64,000 nt of DNA from Tomocerus qinae (Eukaryota > Arthropoda > Collembola > Entomobryomorpha > Tomoceridae), in NCBI GenBank assembly GCA_020055645.1, contig CM034549.1, forward strand, positions 28,851,930-28,915,929, written 5' to 3'. A program made the position numbers and the translations under genes. How positions within the stretch are numbered: position 1 is the first letter of the stretch; each line of letters begins with the position of its first letter. The notes below the pieces were generated by a model. It had not been told where the DNA came from and searched no databases. It worked only from the letters and a program-made list of their open reading frames with translations. Below, one piece after another: positions 44,011 to 61,025 of this stretch.

Positions 44011-44235
44011 AAGAGGTTACGTGGCAGACGGAGTAGGCAGGTACTGCTCGTACCGCTGATGCCGTGCATCGGAACCTTTCAGAATAAGAGGTTACGTGGC
44101 GGACGGAGTAGACAGGTACTGCTCGTACCGCTGATGCCGTGCATCGGAACCTTTCAGAATAAGAGGTTACGTGGCGGACGGAGTAGACAGATACTGCTTG
44201 TACCGCTGATGCCGTGCATCGGAACCTATCAGATA
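44011..44235. repeat. Three-copy 75-bp minisatellite
   Basis: Units start with AAGAGGTTACGTGGC at 44011, 44086 and 44161, a period of exactly 75 bp, with only a few substitutions (for example GGCAG/GACAG and GCTCG/GCTTG). The unit is clearly richer in G and C than the surrounding DNA. Because the period is a multiple of three it leaves frames open on both strands. Confidence 0.9.
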
Positions 44236-44918
44236 TCTTACACAAATAGTATAACGTACCTGCGTTTAGTGTATACCGAAGTTTTTGGGTTTGGCTTGAA
44301 GCAAAAATATCTTTCTTTTCTTCGATTTCGAGATATTATTGGACTTTCTTGTTTGTTGAGTGAAATATACATTGAATACGCGCAAGTGCTTTGCAACAAC
44401 GAGTTGCAAGATCCGTGGCATAGGACATATATAGATAGAGATATTACGATTTAAAAAAATATGCATACATATATAGGAAGAAATAATTTTATTTATTATG
44501 AATGATTATGATAACTAAACCAGAACCAGATCAAACCAAATCTAATGTAACGGTACATTTATTAATCACAACTTTGTTTCCAGTGAAAAGTCCTTTGTTA
44601 CTTTACTTTCACAACAATAAACATTAGAATAACTTTAATTTTATTGAATAATGCTATTATAGTGTAGTGTAATTGTAAACTTGCAAGCACAATAATAATA
44701 TCTTTTACATCTTTGGTTCACTTTACTACATGCAAAAAATGATGACTATAAATATAACTTTTTCATTGACAAATATAACCTAATTTCTATGAATAGCAAT
44801 TCAAGGCAAATAGCGAAATTAGTCTTAACAACTCTGGCTGTACCCTGAAGGAATATCCATTTTATTCCTTTTCTGAAAATGTTTATAGATCTTAACGAAA
44901 TACTAAATACGTAAATAC

Positions 44919-44924
44919 TTTATT
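44919..44924 (-). terminator. Polyadenylation signal of COQ2
   Basis: The minus strand reads AATAAA starting 5 bases after the COQ2 stop codon (44930-44932). This gives a very short 3' UTR if used. Confidence 0.5.
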
Positions 44925-44929
44925 ACAAA

Positions 44930-47166
44930 TCAACTAGGGCTGGAAATTGTAGGGTATTTTGATACCAATGGCTGAATACTTTTACTACTGTCGTTACCAA
45001 TGCTATCAGTGCTATAAGCAACGCGATCATAGTTGACCTTATCAAGCTCGAAAATTGATTTTACTGGCATGCCATTTTGCACTATGTAAGAACCAGCAAG
45101 ACCGAAAAATAATATCCACCCAATTATACGATTTGATGTGAAACGTTCAGCACAGTTTTTGTGGTCATGAATATCCAGAGTTTTCACCTAGGCAAGCACA
45201 AATTAAAAGAAATATTAACTCCATGGCACACTAAAACAATAATAGAGTTAGCATCATTGAAATTTTTAACTTGTGCAATATTATACCTGCCACAAGAGAT
45301 GGGTTGCTGTTGCCGTCACGGCTAAGTAGTATGGCCAATTTAATTGAGCCAACAGACCTGAAGCAGTTAACGACGCCACCATTACCGTTCCAAATCCACT
45401 AATCCAGATTTTCGTTTGTTCACCAAATTTCCTTGCAGTAGATCCTAGTCCCAATGCAGTATCATCCTCACGATCCTAAAAAGGTATACAAAATAGTACG
45501 CAAGTTTACTATACAATTACAGTGATTATTACATGGGCATTAAATTAAAATAACAAATTTTAGAATATTAAAATGTAAAGTACCTGGTGGGCATAAATTG
45601 TGTCATAGAATAGTGTCCAAGAAATTCCTGCTAAGTATAAAGATAGGCAAGCCGGATCTATCCAAGGCATTGAGAAATAGCCAATTTGTTGCTGTTGAGC
45701 AGCTGTAAGTCCCATTAAAACTCCAGTATTAAATGTCAGTCCTAAAACTGCTTGAGGCCATTCTGTCACTCTCTTGGCTAATGGATACAGAACTACCAAA
45801 CCTAAAAAACATAAAGAAGGGTAAGTCTTCATTGATATACCTGCTAACTAATTAAATGGACTTTAAATCCTTTAAAGTTAATTTAAATACCTAGAGACCC
45901 TACTCCAATAATGAAACAAGGAGCATTCAGTGACAATAGAATTGTGAAGGCTGCAGTAAGTTGTACTCCGAGCCACGCCGCTGCATGTCTCATTCGTAAC
46001 TGTCCAGCAGCTAGAGGTCTATCAATTGTCCGTTTTACCTAAAATTAAATTCACCCATAGGTAACAGTGAATTATAAAAAATTACTTTCAAAAAAATTAA
46101 ATTGCAATTTAAAAAAGTGAAGTTTCACACTTGAGCATCAATGCGCCTGTCCCACATGTCATTGATTGTACATCCTGCTCCTCTCATAATAAACGCTCCA
46201 ACCCCAAAAAGAGCAATTAGGCTAAGGTCGGGTATTCCTTGTGAACCTAAAGTTAACCCCCAACTACACGGCAAAAAGAGTAACCAAGTTCCTGAAACAG
46301 ATTTTTCACATCTAATTATTTTGCACCATGTGCTATGTTTTTAGTCATTGCTATTTTATCTTCTTTCAATAATAGCTTTCCTCTTTTCAGAGAGAATAGT
46401 ACCTCTAATATTTTCAGTTGAAAATAAACCATTTTTAAAGGAGAATTAAATAATTATTTTGACTTTTTACAGTAGCATTTCACAATAATTTCTTAAATTT
46501 TTGCATCTGCAGAGCAGAATACCCTTAAACCCTTACCTATTGGCCGATGTATTCTTGAAAGTCTTAAATAGGGCTGCCAAGCCAGAGGTGCATTATTAAT
46601 TATCTTTTCTGGAAGCTTTTCTACAGTTGATGCCCTTACATCCGTTTGTTGATAATCGGAGTGCGTTTTCTAATAAATAACATTTAATATAAGTGGTTAA
46701 ACCATCTTCAATCTTACCAATGTTTACTATTTAATGTGGTTAATTAATATCATTTATGTTCACAAGGACGTTAAAAATAAAATATATTGTCATACTTATA
46801 CTCATTTAAATCCTCATAATTTAAAGACAAAAGATATTTAATTGAGAAAGCTTTGACACTTACAGTTACAGGACTAATATTGAAATTGAGAGAGGCTGAC
46901 GTGCTGATACTGCCGGTTCGATTGTAATACTTCACAGGAAATCTGACTAGTGAATTTTGTTGACACCAAGAAGATGGGCTGAGGAACTTAAAGCTACAAT
47001 TACTGCTAAAGTGGAAAAGGCTGAACGATTGCAAATAAATACCGCTTTGGCTTCGTGTGCCTGATATATATTGATGATTGTAGTAATTACCGATAAGAAA
47101 AGCTCTTGGACCTTTAACTGATTTAGAAATACAGCGAGAAAAACTTGAAGATGTTAAAGATGCCAT
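44930..47166 (-). CDS. COQ2: COQ2, 4-hydroxybenzoate polyprenyltransferase (mitochondrial)
   Basis: UbiA-family prenyltransferase of the mitochondrial inner membrane that attaches the polyprenyl tail to 4-hydroxybenzoate in ubiquinone synthesis. Coding exons: 47166-46864, 46669-46537, 46291-46131, 46038-45891, 45801-45584, 45475-45287, 45187-44930. GT-AG phases agree and give 469 aa. The first ~140 residues are Ser/Arg-rich and poorly conserved, in keeping with a mitochondrial presequence. The conserved part starts at [20 protein letters not shown]. The first Asp-rich motif is NDMWDRRID (189-197); the second is [13 protein letters not shown] (314-326). Both bind the Mg-diphosphate of the prenyl donor. 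Several hydrophobic segments follow, as expected for a multi-pass enzyme. The start is the first ATG of the open exon. The gene appears intact, and a poly(A) signal lies just after the stop. Confidence 0.96.
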
Positions 47167-48162
47167 CCTCTCAAAAGATATTTCTATTACAATACTACTA
47201 AATAACTAAGTTTTGGGATGTTCTGGGCGTTGGTTATCAAATATCAATGACAAATGAGCCTAAATTCCCCAGGAATGGCTAAGAATATTAATTTTTAAAT
47301 GCCAATTATATGTACAAAAACCACAAAAACAAACTAATCCATGTGTACTTTTTACGAGGAGCTCATGAACGCAGGAGAGCGCCACAAGATAGAATAAGTC
47401 AAGGACGTCTACATTAACACTTGCAAAAATTCCAGTCACAGTTGAGAGATCGGAGATTCGACTAGAGTTTCAAACTGAACCTGAATTAGACTGAGAATAA
47501 GATATTTTGAAGTTTATTACAATTAGCTATTTAAATTGCTAATTTTCCATACATTATTTTCAACACCACTATTTTTACAGATACGTGGCTGTATTTAGGC
47601 AGCGGTACTTTGTTGCCACTGTCTCCGCTGTTGTCGCTGGGAGGTAAGGGGGATTAGCGGCAACAGCTTAACAGCGGAAACAGTGGCGACACGCAAAAAC
47701 CACTAGCGGCAACAGAGACACGTTAATCTGATTTCCTCTGTTGCCGCCAGGCATTTTTGCGTGTCGCTAGGTGTTTTTACGTGTCGCCACTGTTTCTGCT
47801 GTTGCCGCTAACCCCCGATACCCCCAGCGGCAACAGCGGAGACAGTGGCAACAAAGTACCGCTTCCTAAATTCATCCAGATACGTTTAGCTTCTTCAGTT
47901 TCCGCCAAAAAACAAAGTTATAAAGGCTAATAACATTTTTTAGCAAGGGTGAAGGGATACATTAAAAGGTACTATGATGAAGTAGTTGTACATTGTTTGT
48001 AGAAGAATATGTAAACAAGTATTTGTCTATTGTATATTAAGAATGACCAATCAGTACATAAATCAATGGAGAAACTTGTAAGCTCTTACGAAAATGCTTC
48101 TTCTATCATTTTTTAACTATTTTAGACGGCATGTAGGGTAGATGGGCAGTATTTGTGTACAG
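47167..48162. other. Intergenic region between COQ2 and UQCRH
   Basis: This holds the COQ2 5' flank, the palindromic element at 47587-47876 and the UQCRH 3' flank. No gene and no clear core-promoter motif are seen. Confidence 0.55.
47587..47876. mobile_element. Palindromic MITE with 9-bp target duplication
   Basis: A ~290-bp element has long imperfect inverted repeats: ATTTAGGCAGCGGTACTTTG on the left, matched on the right by CAAAGTACCGCTTCCTAAAT. Further GTTGCCGCT/AGCGGCAAC blocks inside pair as well. It is flanked by the direct repeat CAGATACGT (47578-47586 and 47877-47885). A 9-bp duplication and G-starting ends suggest a Mutator-like (MULE) element; 8 bp (hAT-like) is also compatible. 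There is no coding capacity. It lies about 420 bp upstream of the COQ2 start codon. Confidence 0.8.
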
Positions 48163-48862
48163 TCACTTCAAGTACTTAAATAGCTTTTTGGCAACCTGTA
48201 AAATGTAAAAATCAGTCAGACAACAGATAAAATATCACAATGGTTGAGTTTATTGTTATAAGTCTCTGGTGGATTGGCGACCTCACTAAGGAATAATCAT
48301 CGTTATTGCGCTCGATAGATGCCCCACCACTGCACTGAAGCAAACGTGCATGTACAGTCAAGTGCAGTGGTGGGACATCTATCGAGCACAATAACGACGA
48401 ATTATTCCTTAGAGAGGTCCCCAATCCACCAGAGACTTATAATAAGAAACTCAACCATTAATATTAAGATTTCATTATAATTTGACTGCAGAAAAAGAGC
48501 TAAGGCTTACACAGTGGTCCACGCAATGCATGAAATCAATCACTTCTTCTTTACAGGTTTCGGCTGTTTTTGATCTTGAATTGACCCGATCATTGCATTC
48601 GTTGAGCTTTTTTTCAAATCTGGCACATTCTTTTGTCGCCTTACACTTTTCACGCAGTTTCTGTTGGGGACTCTATGAAAAACGATTTTAATTAATTATT
48701 ATTATCTACAGATTAAGTACCGAGAAATAGACTTTTCGAGTTCCACCCTCAGAAAAATCTGCTTATTTTCTGTCTTGTTATAAAATTGTAAAATACAATT
48801 ACCTCTTTCATTTCCTCTTCGTCTTCCCCCTGTATAGCTATGCATTCTTCTTTTGAGCCCAT
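48163..48862 (-). CDS. UQCRH: UQCRH, hinge protein (subunit 6) of cytochrome bc1 complex
   Basis: Small acidic subunit of mitochondrial complex III that sits next to cytochrome c1 and aids cytochrome c docking. Three coding exons: 48862-48803 (20 codons), 48672-48511 (54 codons), 48195-48163 (10 codons plus stop). Junctions are GT-AG in phase 0 and the product is 84 aa (human precursor 91). Residues 1-20 are acidic (GEDEEEMKE). Exon 2 contains REKCKATKECARFEKKLNEC, then DRVNSRSKTAETC and DFMHCVDHC, and exon 3 reads VAKKLFKYLK. The cysteines that form the two disulfides of the hinge fold are present, and the ending matches the family's DHCVAxKLFxxLK signature. Each coding piece is under 60 codons, so it is easily missed. 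Intron 2 is largely a 221-bp palindrome. Confidence 0.93.
48239..48459. mobile_element. 221-bp palindromic foldback element in UQCRH intron 2
   Basis: The arms run from AATGGTTGAGTTTATTGTTA at the left to its inverted copy ending CTCAACCATT at 48459. They cover about 98 bp each with roughly ten mismatches and meet around a short loop (GAAGCAAACGTGCATGTACA region). The element takes up 221 of the 315 bp of the intron; without it the intron would be 94 bp. There is no coding potential and no clear target duplication. It is probably a MITE of unassigned superfamily. Confidence 0.8.
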
Positions 48863-49647
48863 GTTGACCAATGATTATAACCAAACTGATACGTTTACTA
48901 CAGCCAGCGAACGAATGACGAAGAACAAGAACTCTAGTTTATTAGTGTTTAGCAGTTGTTAACTTTTCTGTACTTCAAATGTTTGAGTGAGCACCTGTTA
49001 ATAAACTGAAAATTACTAACCCACTAATAAAAATTAATGAGCCCCACCGCTCAGTTTTCGAAATTTCATAGTTTCCCTCCAATGAAAAAATGATTGTAAT
49101 CAGAACAAAGGACATCACGTGGCATACAGAAATGCGCTTCAAAACAAGTCCTTGTTGTAGCTTTTGAGTCATGGGGTAAAGCGATACAAAATGCATAAAT
49201 ATAAAAAATCACACTCATGACATAATTAACTTTCACTTGACTTTCACCAATTTCACCAATGTAAGCATAATATAGTCTCCTCATAAAACTTTCCCCGTTT
49301 CGCCCTTTCACATGTGAATGTTTTATACGGATTTCGTGAATAATGAATGAGAAAACTACATTTATTGGTACATTTGGCTGTTCGGCTGTATAAAATAAAT
49401 AACTTAGAATAATGGACATGAATATTAATGCTAGAAATGTCTGAAGGGCTGTCTTTATTTTTTTGAACAATGCATCATTTAGTTACAAATACTATCAACA
49501 CAGAAAGGTAGGTATTTTAATTGAGAATGGATGTTACTTCATTGGTGTAGGACTTGTAGGATTGTTTTCTTCCGCTTATTACAGCTTATCCTAAGTTAAA
49601 TAAAAGTAGATAATAATCACAGTTAACGCAATGAAAACAGTTTTAAG
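48863..49647. other. Intergenic region between UQCRH and amylase, with unassigned hydrophobic frames
   Basis: On the minus strand 49470-49066 (134 codons) and 49196-48975 (73 codons) are two overlapping open frames rich in hydrophobic stretches. Examples are FLALIFMSIILSYLFYTA in the first and MSFVLITIIFSL plus WGSLIFISGLVIF in the second. Moving from the first frame to the second near the T6 run (about 49199-49210) would give one continuous multi-pass membrane-like product. I recognise no family, so this may be a broken gene, an exon of an unknown gene or chance. Confidence 0.25.
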
Positions 49648-54467
<4,820 letters not shown>

Positions 54468-57400
54468 TGTGTGCAATGTCAGAGGAATAATACAAGATAA
54501 ATCTAGTCCACCTTGCAATTTCCTGTACTGAAAAGCAATTACTAATATTACTAACTGATAATGGCTAAGGATTTTTATAAGCTGGTTATGTTATAACTGT
54601 CTCATCGTTTCCTTTTATAATATTATGCGGTTTCATCACAACATGTTCAACAATGACTACAGAAACCATTGTCAAATATTGCATAAACAGGATCATTGAT
54701 AAGTGGATGTTTAATGCCTATTCACGAATAAATGCAAAGAGTGCTCTTCAAAAATCTAGTCATGAAAATGAATGATCTAAAATTGAAAATCCATGATTTC
54801 ATCATCTCTGGACATCTGGACAGGAGGAATTGTATGAATAATATATTATTTGAACAGATGTGAATAAAATACTTGAATTCTTTTTCCCATAATATGCAAT
54901 ACTGAATATGCAATACATTACTTGTGATGAAGATGAAATAACATTTTAATGCTTGTGAATAATCCCACAATTAGTAGTAAATATACCTTCAATAAGCCGA
55001 CACGACACACCACGTAAATCACCTATCACAAAAGGGAAATGCTTTGCTTGTTCTCTGATACTGGTATTCTGAAGATGCGGCACATGCACGTTTCTACTCT
55101 AAAAGTAGTGTACTACTACACTCAGTACACCAATACACAGCAAGTGTTACTAATTGCAAATGTATGTTTCGTATCCAAGTTCTCAGAACTAGAAATAAAT
55201 AGTAATTGAAAAAATACACATTAAATCCCGATGTATGTAGTAGTATGCACTTAGATGTTTACAATAAATGGATTTTATACATTCCCTGATTATCTTATGG
55301 TGTTTTGTAATGCGCATTTGCTCAATAGCCTGTTTTAAAATGTTAAGAAAGAACCGATTCTTGTTCTACATCACATGAGTGACAAAACCTTATGAAATTT
55401 TAGTACCCAATGATCTAACGAATTGGTAACAGGTTTTATTGTAATTTTTTATAATCGAGCATATTTTATTACGGCTTGAAGAATCAAACATTAATTATCA
55501 GAGAAAGTACAAATTACGAAAATACATTTCTACTCTGATAAATTTTGTCCGAATTTTTCTTGTATAAAAATATTTTCTTGAAAATGAATATCAGGAGGTA
55601 CAAATCCTACCAGGATTGCCTTTCTGGAATCAAGAAATATTTATATGAATGAACTTCTCCCTGGTCTCAAGGCCAATGGGATTCGTTTGCATCTAATTGA
55701 ACATAAAATGGGTACCATAATATGGTATTACCACATTATGCACATATTGTATGTTTGTACAGATGTGTAGTGTATAGGTAGTTTAGTAGATGCACGATTT
55801 TACTTTGCAACTTTATCTTTTTCTAGTAAAACATGTATATGGTATAAATAAGTATTACCTATGTTCACGAATCTTATAACTAATTGACATTAGTCTGTTA
55901 GCAATGAAAATATGATGATTCCCATAATATGTACCTATATAAATGTCTATATAAATATGCCCCTATGTAAATTAGGACAGGGACTATCTCACAGCTTTAA
56001 GTTTTTATGAAACGTTCAGGTTCACTTATTTACATAACAGTTGAGCCATGAAATTAAATGCATTATTGTGCACAATTTTCTACCAACTGTTATCGTTTAC
56101 GGAATTTTTATTTCTTACAAATCAACATTTGGTAATAATTTTCTTCTCTCGCTAATGACTAATAACACAAGTGTGGGTCTAACTTTAAAAAGTTATAAAT
56201 TTTTTCCCTTCTGTTAATGAAGCTTGGGAGAAGATGATAAAAGTGTCCGGTTTATAAACTCCAGATTCAGCATCATTTCTAATTTTTCCTATCTACACTG
56301 TTACTTCGCTTTTCTACTTTTTCAGGTGCTTTAGATTGGTAGTAGAAGTAAGGTACTAAATAGGTACTTATCTGAGTTCAGGAGTTACACATTAAATAAT
56401 CTCGTTTTACAGCTTTAAAAAAACTGACTAAGCTTCTAACAATGGCAACTTGGAGTATGAGTATGAGTATGAGTATGGAGAAGCAAAAACTGGCTTAAGA
56501 GAAGGATAAATAATAAAATCCCTGCTGGAAGCAATAATAGCTTCTATAGTTGCTTCAATATATTGCTAAACTATTTCAAATACCATTCAGGGACTGATCG
56601 AGTATGTATGCGTTATATAACCACTGATATTGAAAAAGTTCCCACTCCTGGAAAATTATGCCATCACTACTCGAGATCTCAAGAATACAATTCACAGATA
56701 ATGGCCAGGTTTTGTATATAGATATGTAAATTAAGGTATGTGTAGTAAATGTCTGGCTCTAATGCTAATATTAATACAGTGCTAACAAAGCAACTTGACA
56801 GGATTACAAAATAGTAATCAACTAATTTTCACATTTTATACGCTTGCAGACCAATTTTTGAGTTAATTAATCTATTTGCATGTGCTAAATTGGTAAAGTG
56901 TGTATTATACACGTAGTAGATAGTTCATTACTCAGAATATTTTTATTTTCAAAAATTTGACTAGCTAAGCTGTACGATGAAAGTTTTTGCATAGGGAAAA
57001 TTATAAATTTCATAATACTAATATACAGATGCTTAAAAACAACATTATGGAAGTCAGTTTTATTTATCTAGCTAACGATGCTGCTAAAGTTGATTCTTTC
57101 ACAAACAATGGCATCATCAATGCATAACAATGCCAGTTTTTATATGAAATACGACGTTTTGAAAACCAATAATATTATTAAGGATAAAGCAATAAAACTG
57201 CTCGCAGAATTAAACTACTTTTTCCCAAGTTAATGACGAAATAAATAATTATATTTGTTGATTGAGTTCCTTGTCTATTGTTTTGAATGCACTTGCCTAT
57301 AAGTCGTAATTTTGTTAATATCCTCAATGCATGGTATACCTTTAAGTATATAGGAAGCAGTGCGTGCGAATGTGAATGAAGGAATGAGTATAATAAGCAC

Positions 57401-58751
57401 CTTTTAAATTAAATGACTTGCTTCTACAATCCATTTAAACATATTGTATGCAAATAAATATGGCATCATCATCAGTAGGTACGAAATGAATACATATAAA
57501 TCACCCGTTACGTATTTAAAGTGGGTTTTCTTTTATTTACTTTTAATGATTGACTTCCTTCACAACATCAGAGAACTATATTGTTCATTCCATGGCTAAA
57601 ATTATGTTTTTATTTAGTAAGTACAATAAATTCTGTATTATTATTAGAATAGTGGAAATGCATTAATTGAGTCTAAGTAAGCAGTTTTTGTACTTGCCAC
57701 AAAATCTGTAAGTAAACCGTAGTACTCATTCATCGTATTCGAAACCATGTAATATGAGTCGTTTGTCAGTATTAACATCTAAGAATTCCTTCAATAGCCA
57801 AAAATGGGCTTGCTTGTGTATAAAATCTCTAAATGTATAGGGTTAGTTCGCGGATGTAAATAATTAAAAATGTACAGTCATTTCGATTTAGTAGAAGTAC
57901 TTTTAACTATAAATAATATTTGTCACCACGCAAGGTAATTAGCTCTATTCGTGACTCATGACATCATTTTTTTACAGCTGCTTGTGTATGTACAATTCGT
58001 ATTGTTGTGTGCGACAGATATAACAGTCATAAATATATTTATTGTTCTTAAATGGAAATACCTGCACCTAAGAACGTAGTGAAACAAGAATACAGAAATA
58101 TTATTATTGCAGCGTAAACCAAAGTAGATAAACATAATCAATGGAAATACCCAATGAGAGTAGTCATGCCTGTTATCATAGCATAGCTGTTTTTATAATG
58201 TACATTAAAATAGCATTTTCTTTCGGATAAATAATGTTCATGTTAAAGATTTGCATGAAAACTTCAAGTTGGCAATACATTTTAAGAGGTGTGGATAGAC
58301 TTTTGAGTACGCACTACAAAGAATGGTATAACCGATTACAATAGAGACTAATGTCAAAGGTAAGTGAGATGGACAACGGAATTGAAGAAGCTTAAAGTGT
58401 CTATATTTAATTACCGTGTGTGTTAAGGTTGACGAAATAGTGTATTTATTTACCTTCCACAGAGATGTTGTTATCTCATAGAATTAAAATATCGCGTGAA
58501 GTGCATTCATCATTTTCCTTCTCAAGGAAGACTTACAAAGTTTGCACAATCAGACAGCAGACACCCATAGAGCTGTAATATTCTCATTACGATAGATGAT
58601 ATGGCATATTATTATTACTGTAGAGTAAATCTACATTTTCTAGCAGAGTGTCCACAAATGTACAGAAGTTAATAAGATGAGGAAGTTGGAGTTGGTTGGT
58701 TAGATATGTATAAGGTAGAAGGAAAATAAATAAGTTGATTGTGTTGGCTGG

Positions 58752-58988
58752 TTAGAAGACTTCAACTTCAAGAATATATTCAAGAATTTCGTTCATTTTC
58801 AAGGCAAAGTAGTTCGTTCGTTGTTCTTGGGAAGTTGGCATCACCTTAGCACGAATGATAGAAGCAAATAAGCTGAACATCCGTACCTTTCTACACTGTC
58901 CAGGTGTAGGTACAAATATTCTACGTACTATACTTTGAGGAATTGGCATCCAGTCTGGATGGACTTTATGACGTGGCAGAGCAATTGA
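58752..58988 (-). other. Unassigned open frame, possible exon
   Basis: A 78-codon frame open from a stop near 58989, with an ATG at 58949. Its composition is more like a real protein than the surrounding frames: basic and mixed, with SIALPRHKVHPDWMPIPQSI and NEILEYILEVEVF. I recognise no family, see no good splice acceptor at its start and find no partner exon. It could be a terminal exon, a transposon remnant or chance. Confidence 0.2.
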
Positions 58989-61019
58989 AGCAGTCCGTTC
59001 AGTTTAGTCAGATCTGATAAAAAATCTTGTTATTTCGCATCTCATTCAGCCACATCCACCAATGAGACTTTATCACAACCACTTCACCAAGTCACATGCA
59101 TGTTTCCTTCCCATTATTATTGATTAGAACTTGTATAGCCCATATATTGAAGAGATCACATTTTATCTAACAATTTTAATGTACCTATTTGAAAAAATCC
59201 CGTAGTAGTAGTTCAGGAAATGCCAAATCGTGTCGTGCACTGCATTACATCTCTTACACCTGTAATTTGTTGGAGAGGAAATCAAATCTTGATAGAGAGA
59301 TCAATATATCTAAATCACAAACGTTGATATAAATGTATATATACCAAATTGCATATTAGCAATACATAATTTAACACCAAATCTACATTTAAACAAACAA
59401 ATTCCTATTTTGCTATATCTCTACTCAATGTCCACCTAATTATCGTCAACCAGTAATGCACTTGCATATAATCAATGACTCTCTAGGTAGGAAAAGCTTC
59501 TATACAGCCTACTTACAACAGTAATCTTAAAAAACGTTCTCGTTTGCAATACCTTACAATCTCTATCAAATATTAAAGACCTTGACTTACAAACTCCTAC
59601 TACAACTAAATGTCTAATGAGTACACTGTATGTAGTTTATACATTATGTATATGGCTTATTTGACTATCTAACCATTACAATTCAATAAGCACTTGTTGC
59701 TTCTACCACTATATATTACATTTATAGCTCACACCTCAATAAAAAGACAGTCGCTACTTTATCGCTTGTAAACTCTGGTATGAATAACAAACTTAAAAAA
59801 TAAACAACAAAACAAAATTTGCAGTTCCTAAAACTTTTTGTCAAGTATTCCAACCAAATAAATCTGAATGTAAATACTAAATCAGGCATGTATACACATT
59901 ATTTATATCAACTAATCTAAAAACGTTGACACTATCAGTAAATGAACTTGTTACAACGCAAACCTTAAGAATCAAATGTTTTGGCTGTTGATTTATCTAC
60001 ATTTCCTATTAGTATTAATTTAAAATCTCCATCTAGCATTATGGAGTGTGAAGTTCAATTCAATAATATCATTACTGTGCAAAAATTGCTACACATTTGT
60101 AAACAGTAGAGAAACTATCATCAGCAAGGCAGCGTAATAAACTATTTGGAAACGCTTGTGCTATAACTTACAAACATTTCATTTACTGCGGAGATCAAAT
60201 GAAAAACTATTTAATAACTATCTATTGCGTCTTACATCCATAATTGCTTATTGTGAAAAAAATTAGAAACAGCTTAAATACCAGTTTGCTGGCATAAACC
60301 GATTTTTGAAGTCATTTTCCCGTGCATAACAATATCCTGTCACTTTATGTACTTATTCTGATTGTTACATGGAAAAATTTTAATGTTTTCAGACCAGCAT
60401 TGAAATGTTGGGGAAATTCACGCAATAAAGTAAAAATTTTAACTCCCACTGCCTTGACCGAATTGATATCTTAGTGTATTATTATTCTCCACGTAATTTC
60501 CATGATTTAAAATTTTTATCAGGAATATTAAAATTTTTAACGAAAGATTCTCTCGGGTAATTCTTTCAGTCAACGCTATGGTGTAGGATATTTATAAGAT
60601 TTAGTGTGGTTAATACTATTTCAGACATGTTTAATAAGCTGTGAAAACGGTTTGAATGTCCTAAGGTAATAATTACTACTTATATATAACACTATAAGAT
60701 ACGTATGCATCAGTATAATAAGGACCACCTTGACTAAAATCTCACCATTGAAAAGTGTGCAGGCTTAGTAGCTGCGATATTATTAAATCCTGAATTTACA
60801 TCGCTACTACGTAATAATGTGATATCTAGATTGGATCTCATTGAATAAGGCTTTGAAGAAGTTTATGGCTTACAAACAAATAGCTGACTCGATTTTTTCT
60901 GAGCAATGGATTTCATCAAGAAAGTTATATATACTCAAGAGTGTGTATTTGTAGGAACATGTTTCTCTACGTAAAGTTCTATTCTTCTGGAAGGAATTTC
61001 CCACAATCGTGTGACTTGT

Positions 61020-61025
61020 TTTAAT
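61020..61025 (-). terminator. Possible polyadenylation signal of the CUB/LDLa gene
   Basis: The minus strand reads ATTAAA about 63 bp past the stop codon. It is supported by position only. Confidence 0.35.

Larger units (their letters stand above)
43374..44929. other. Intergenic region between EFTUD2 and COQ2
   Basis: This contains the EFTUD2 5' flank, a TAAA microsatellite (about 43741-43762), the 75-bp minisatellite at 44011-44235 and the COQ2 3' flank. No gene is supported. The 131- and 88-codon open frames at 43979-44454 lie on opposite strands over the minisatellite and are by-products of its 75-bp (25-codon) period. Confidence 0.6.

Noticed and set aside
44059-44454. 131-codon plus-strand frame with a repeated MPCIGTFQNKRLRGG block
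   Set aside because: It is the translation of the 75-bp minisatellite and has an equally open frame on the other strand; there is no sign of a real protein.
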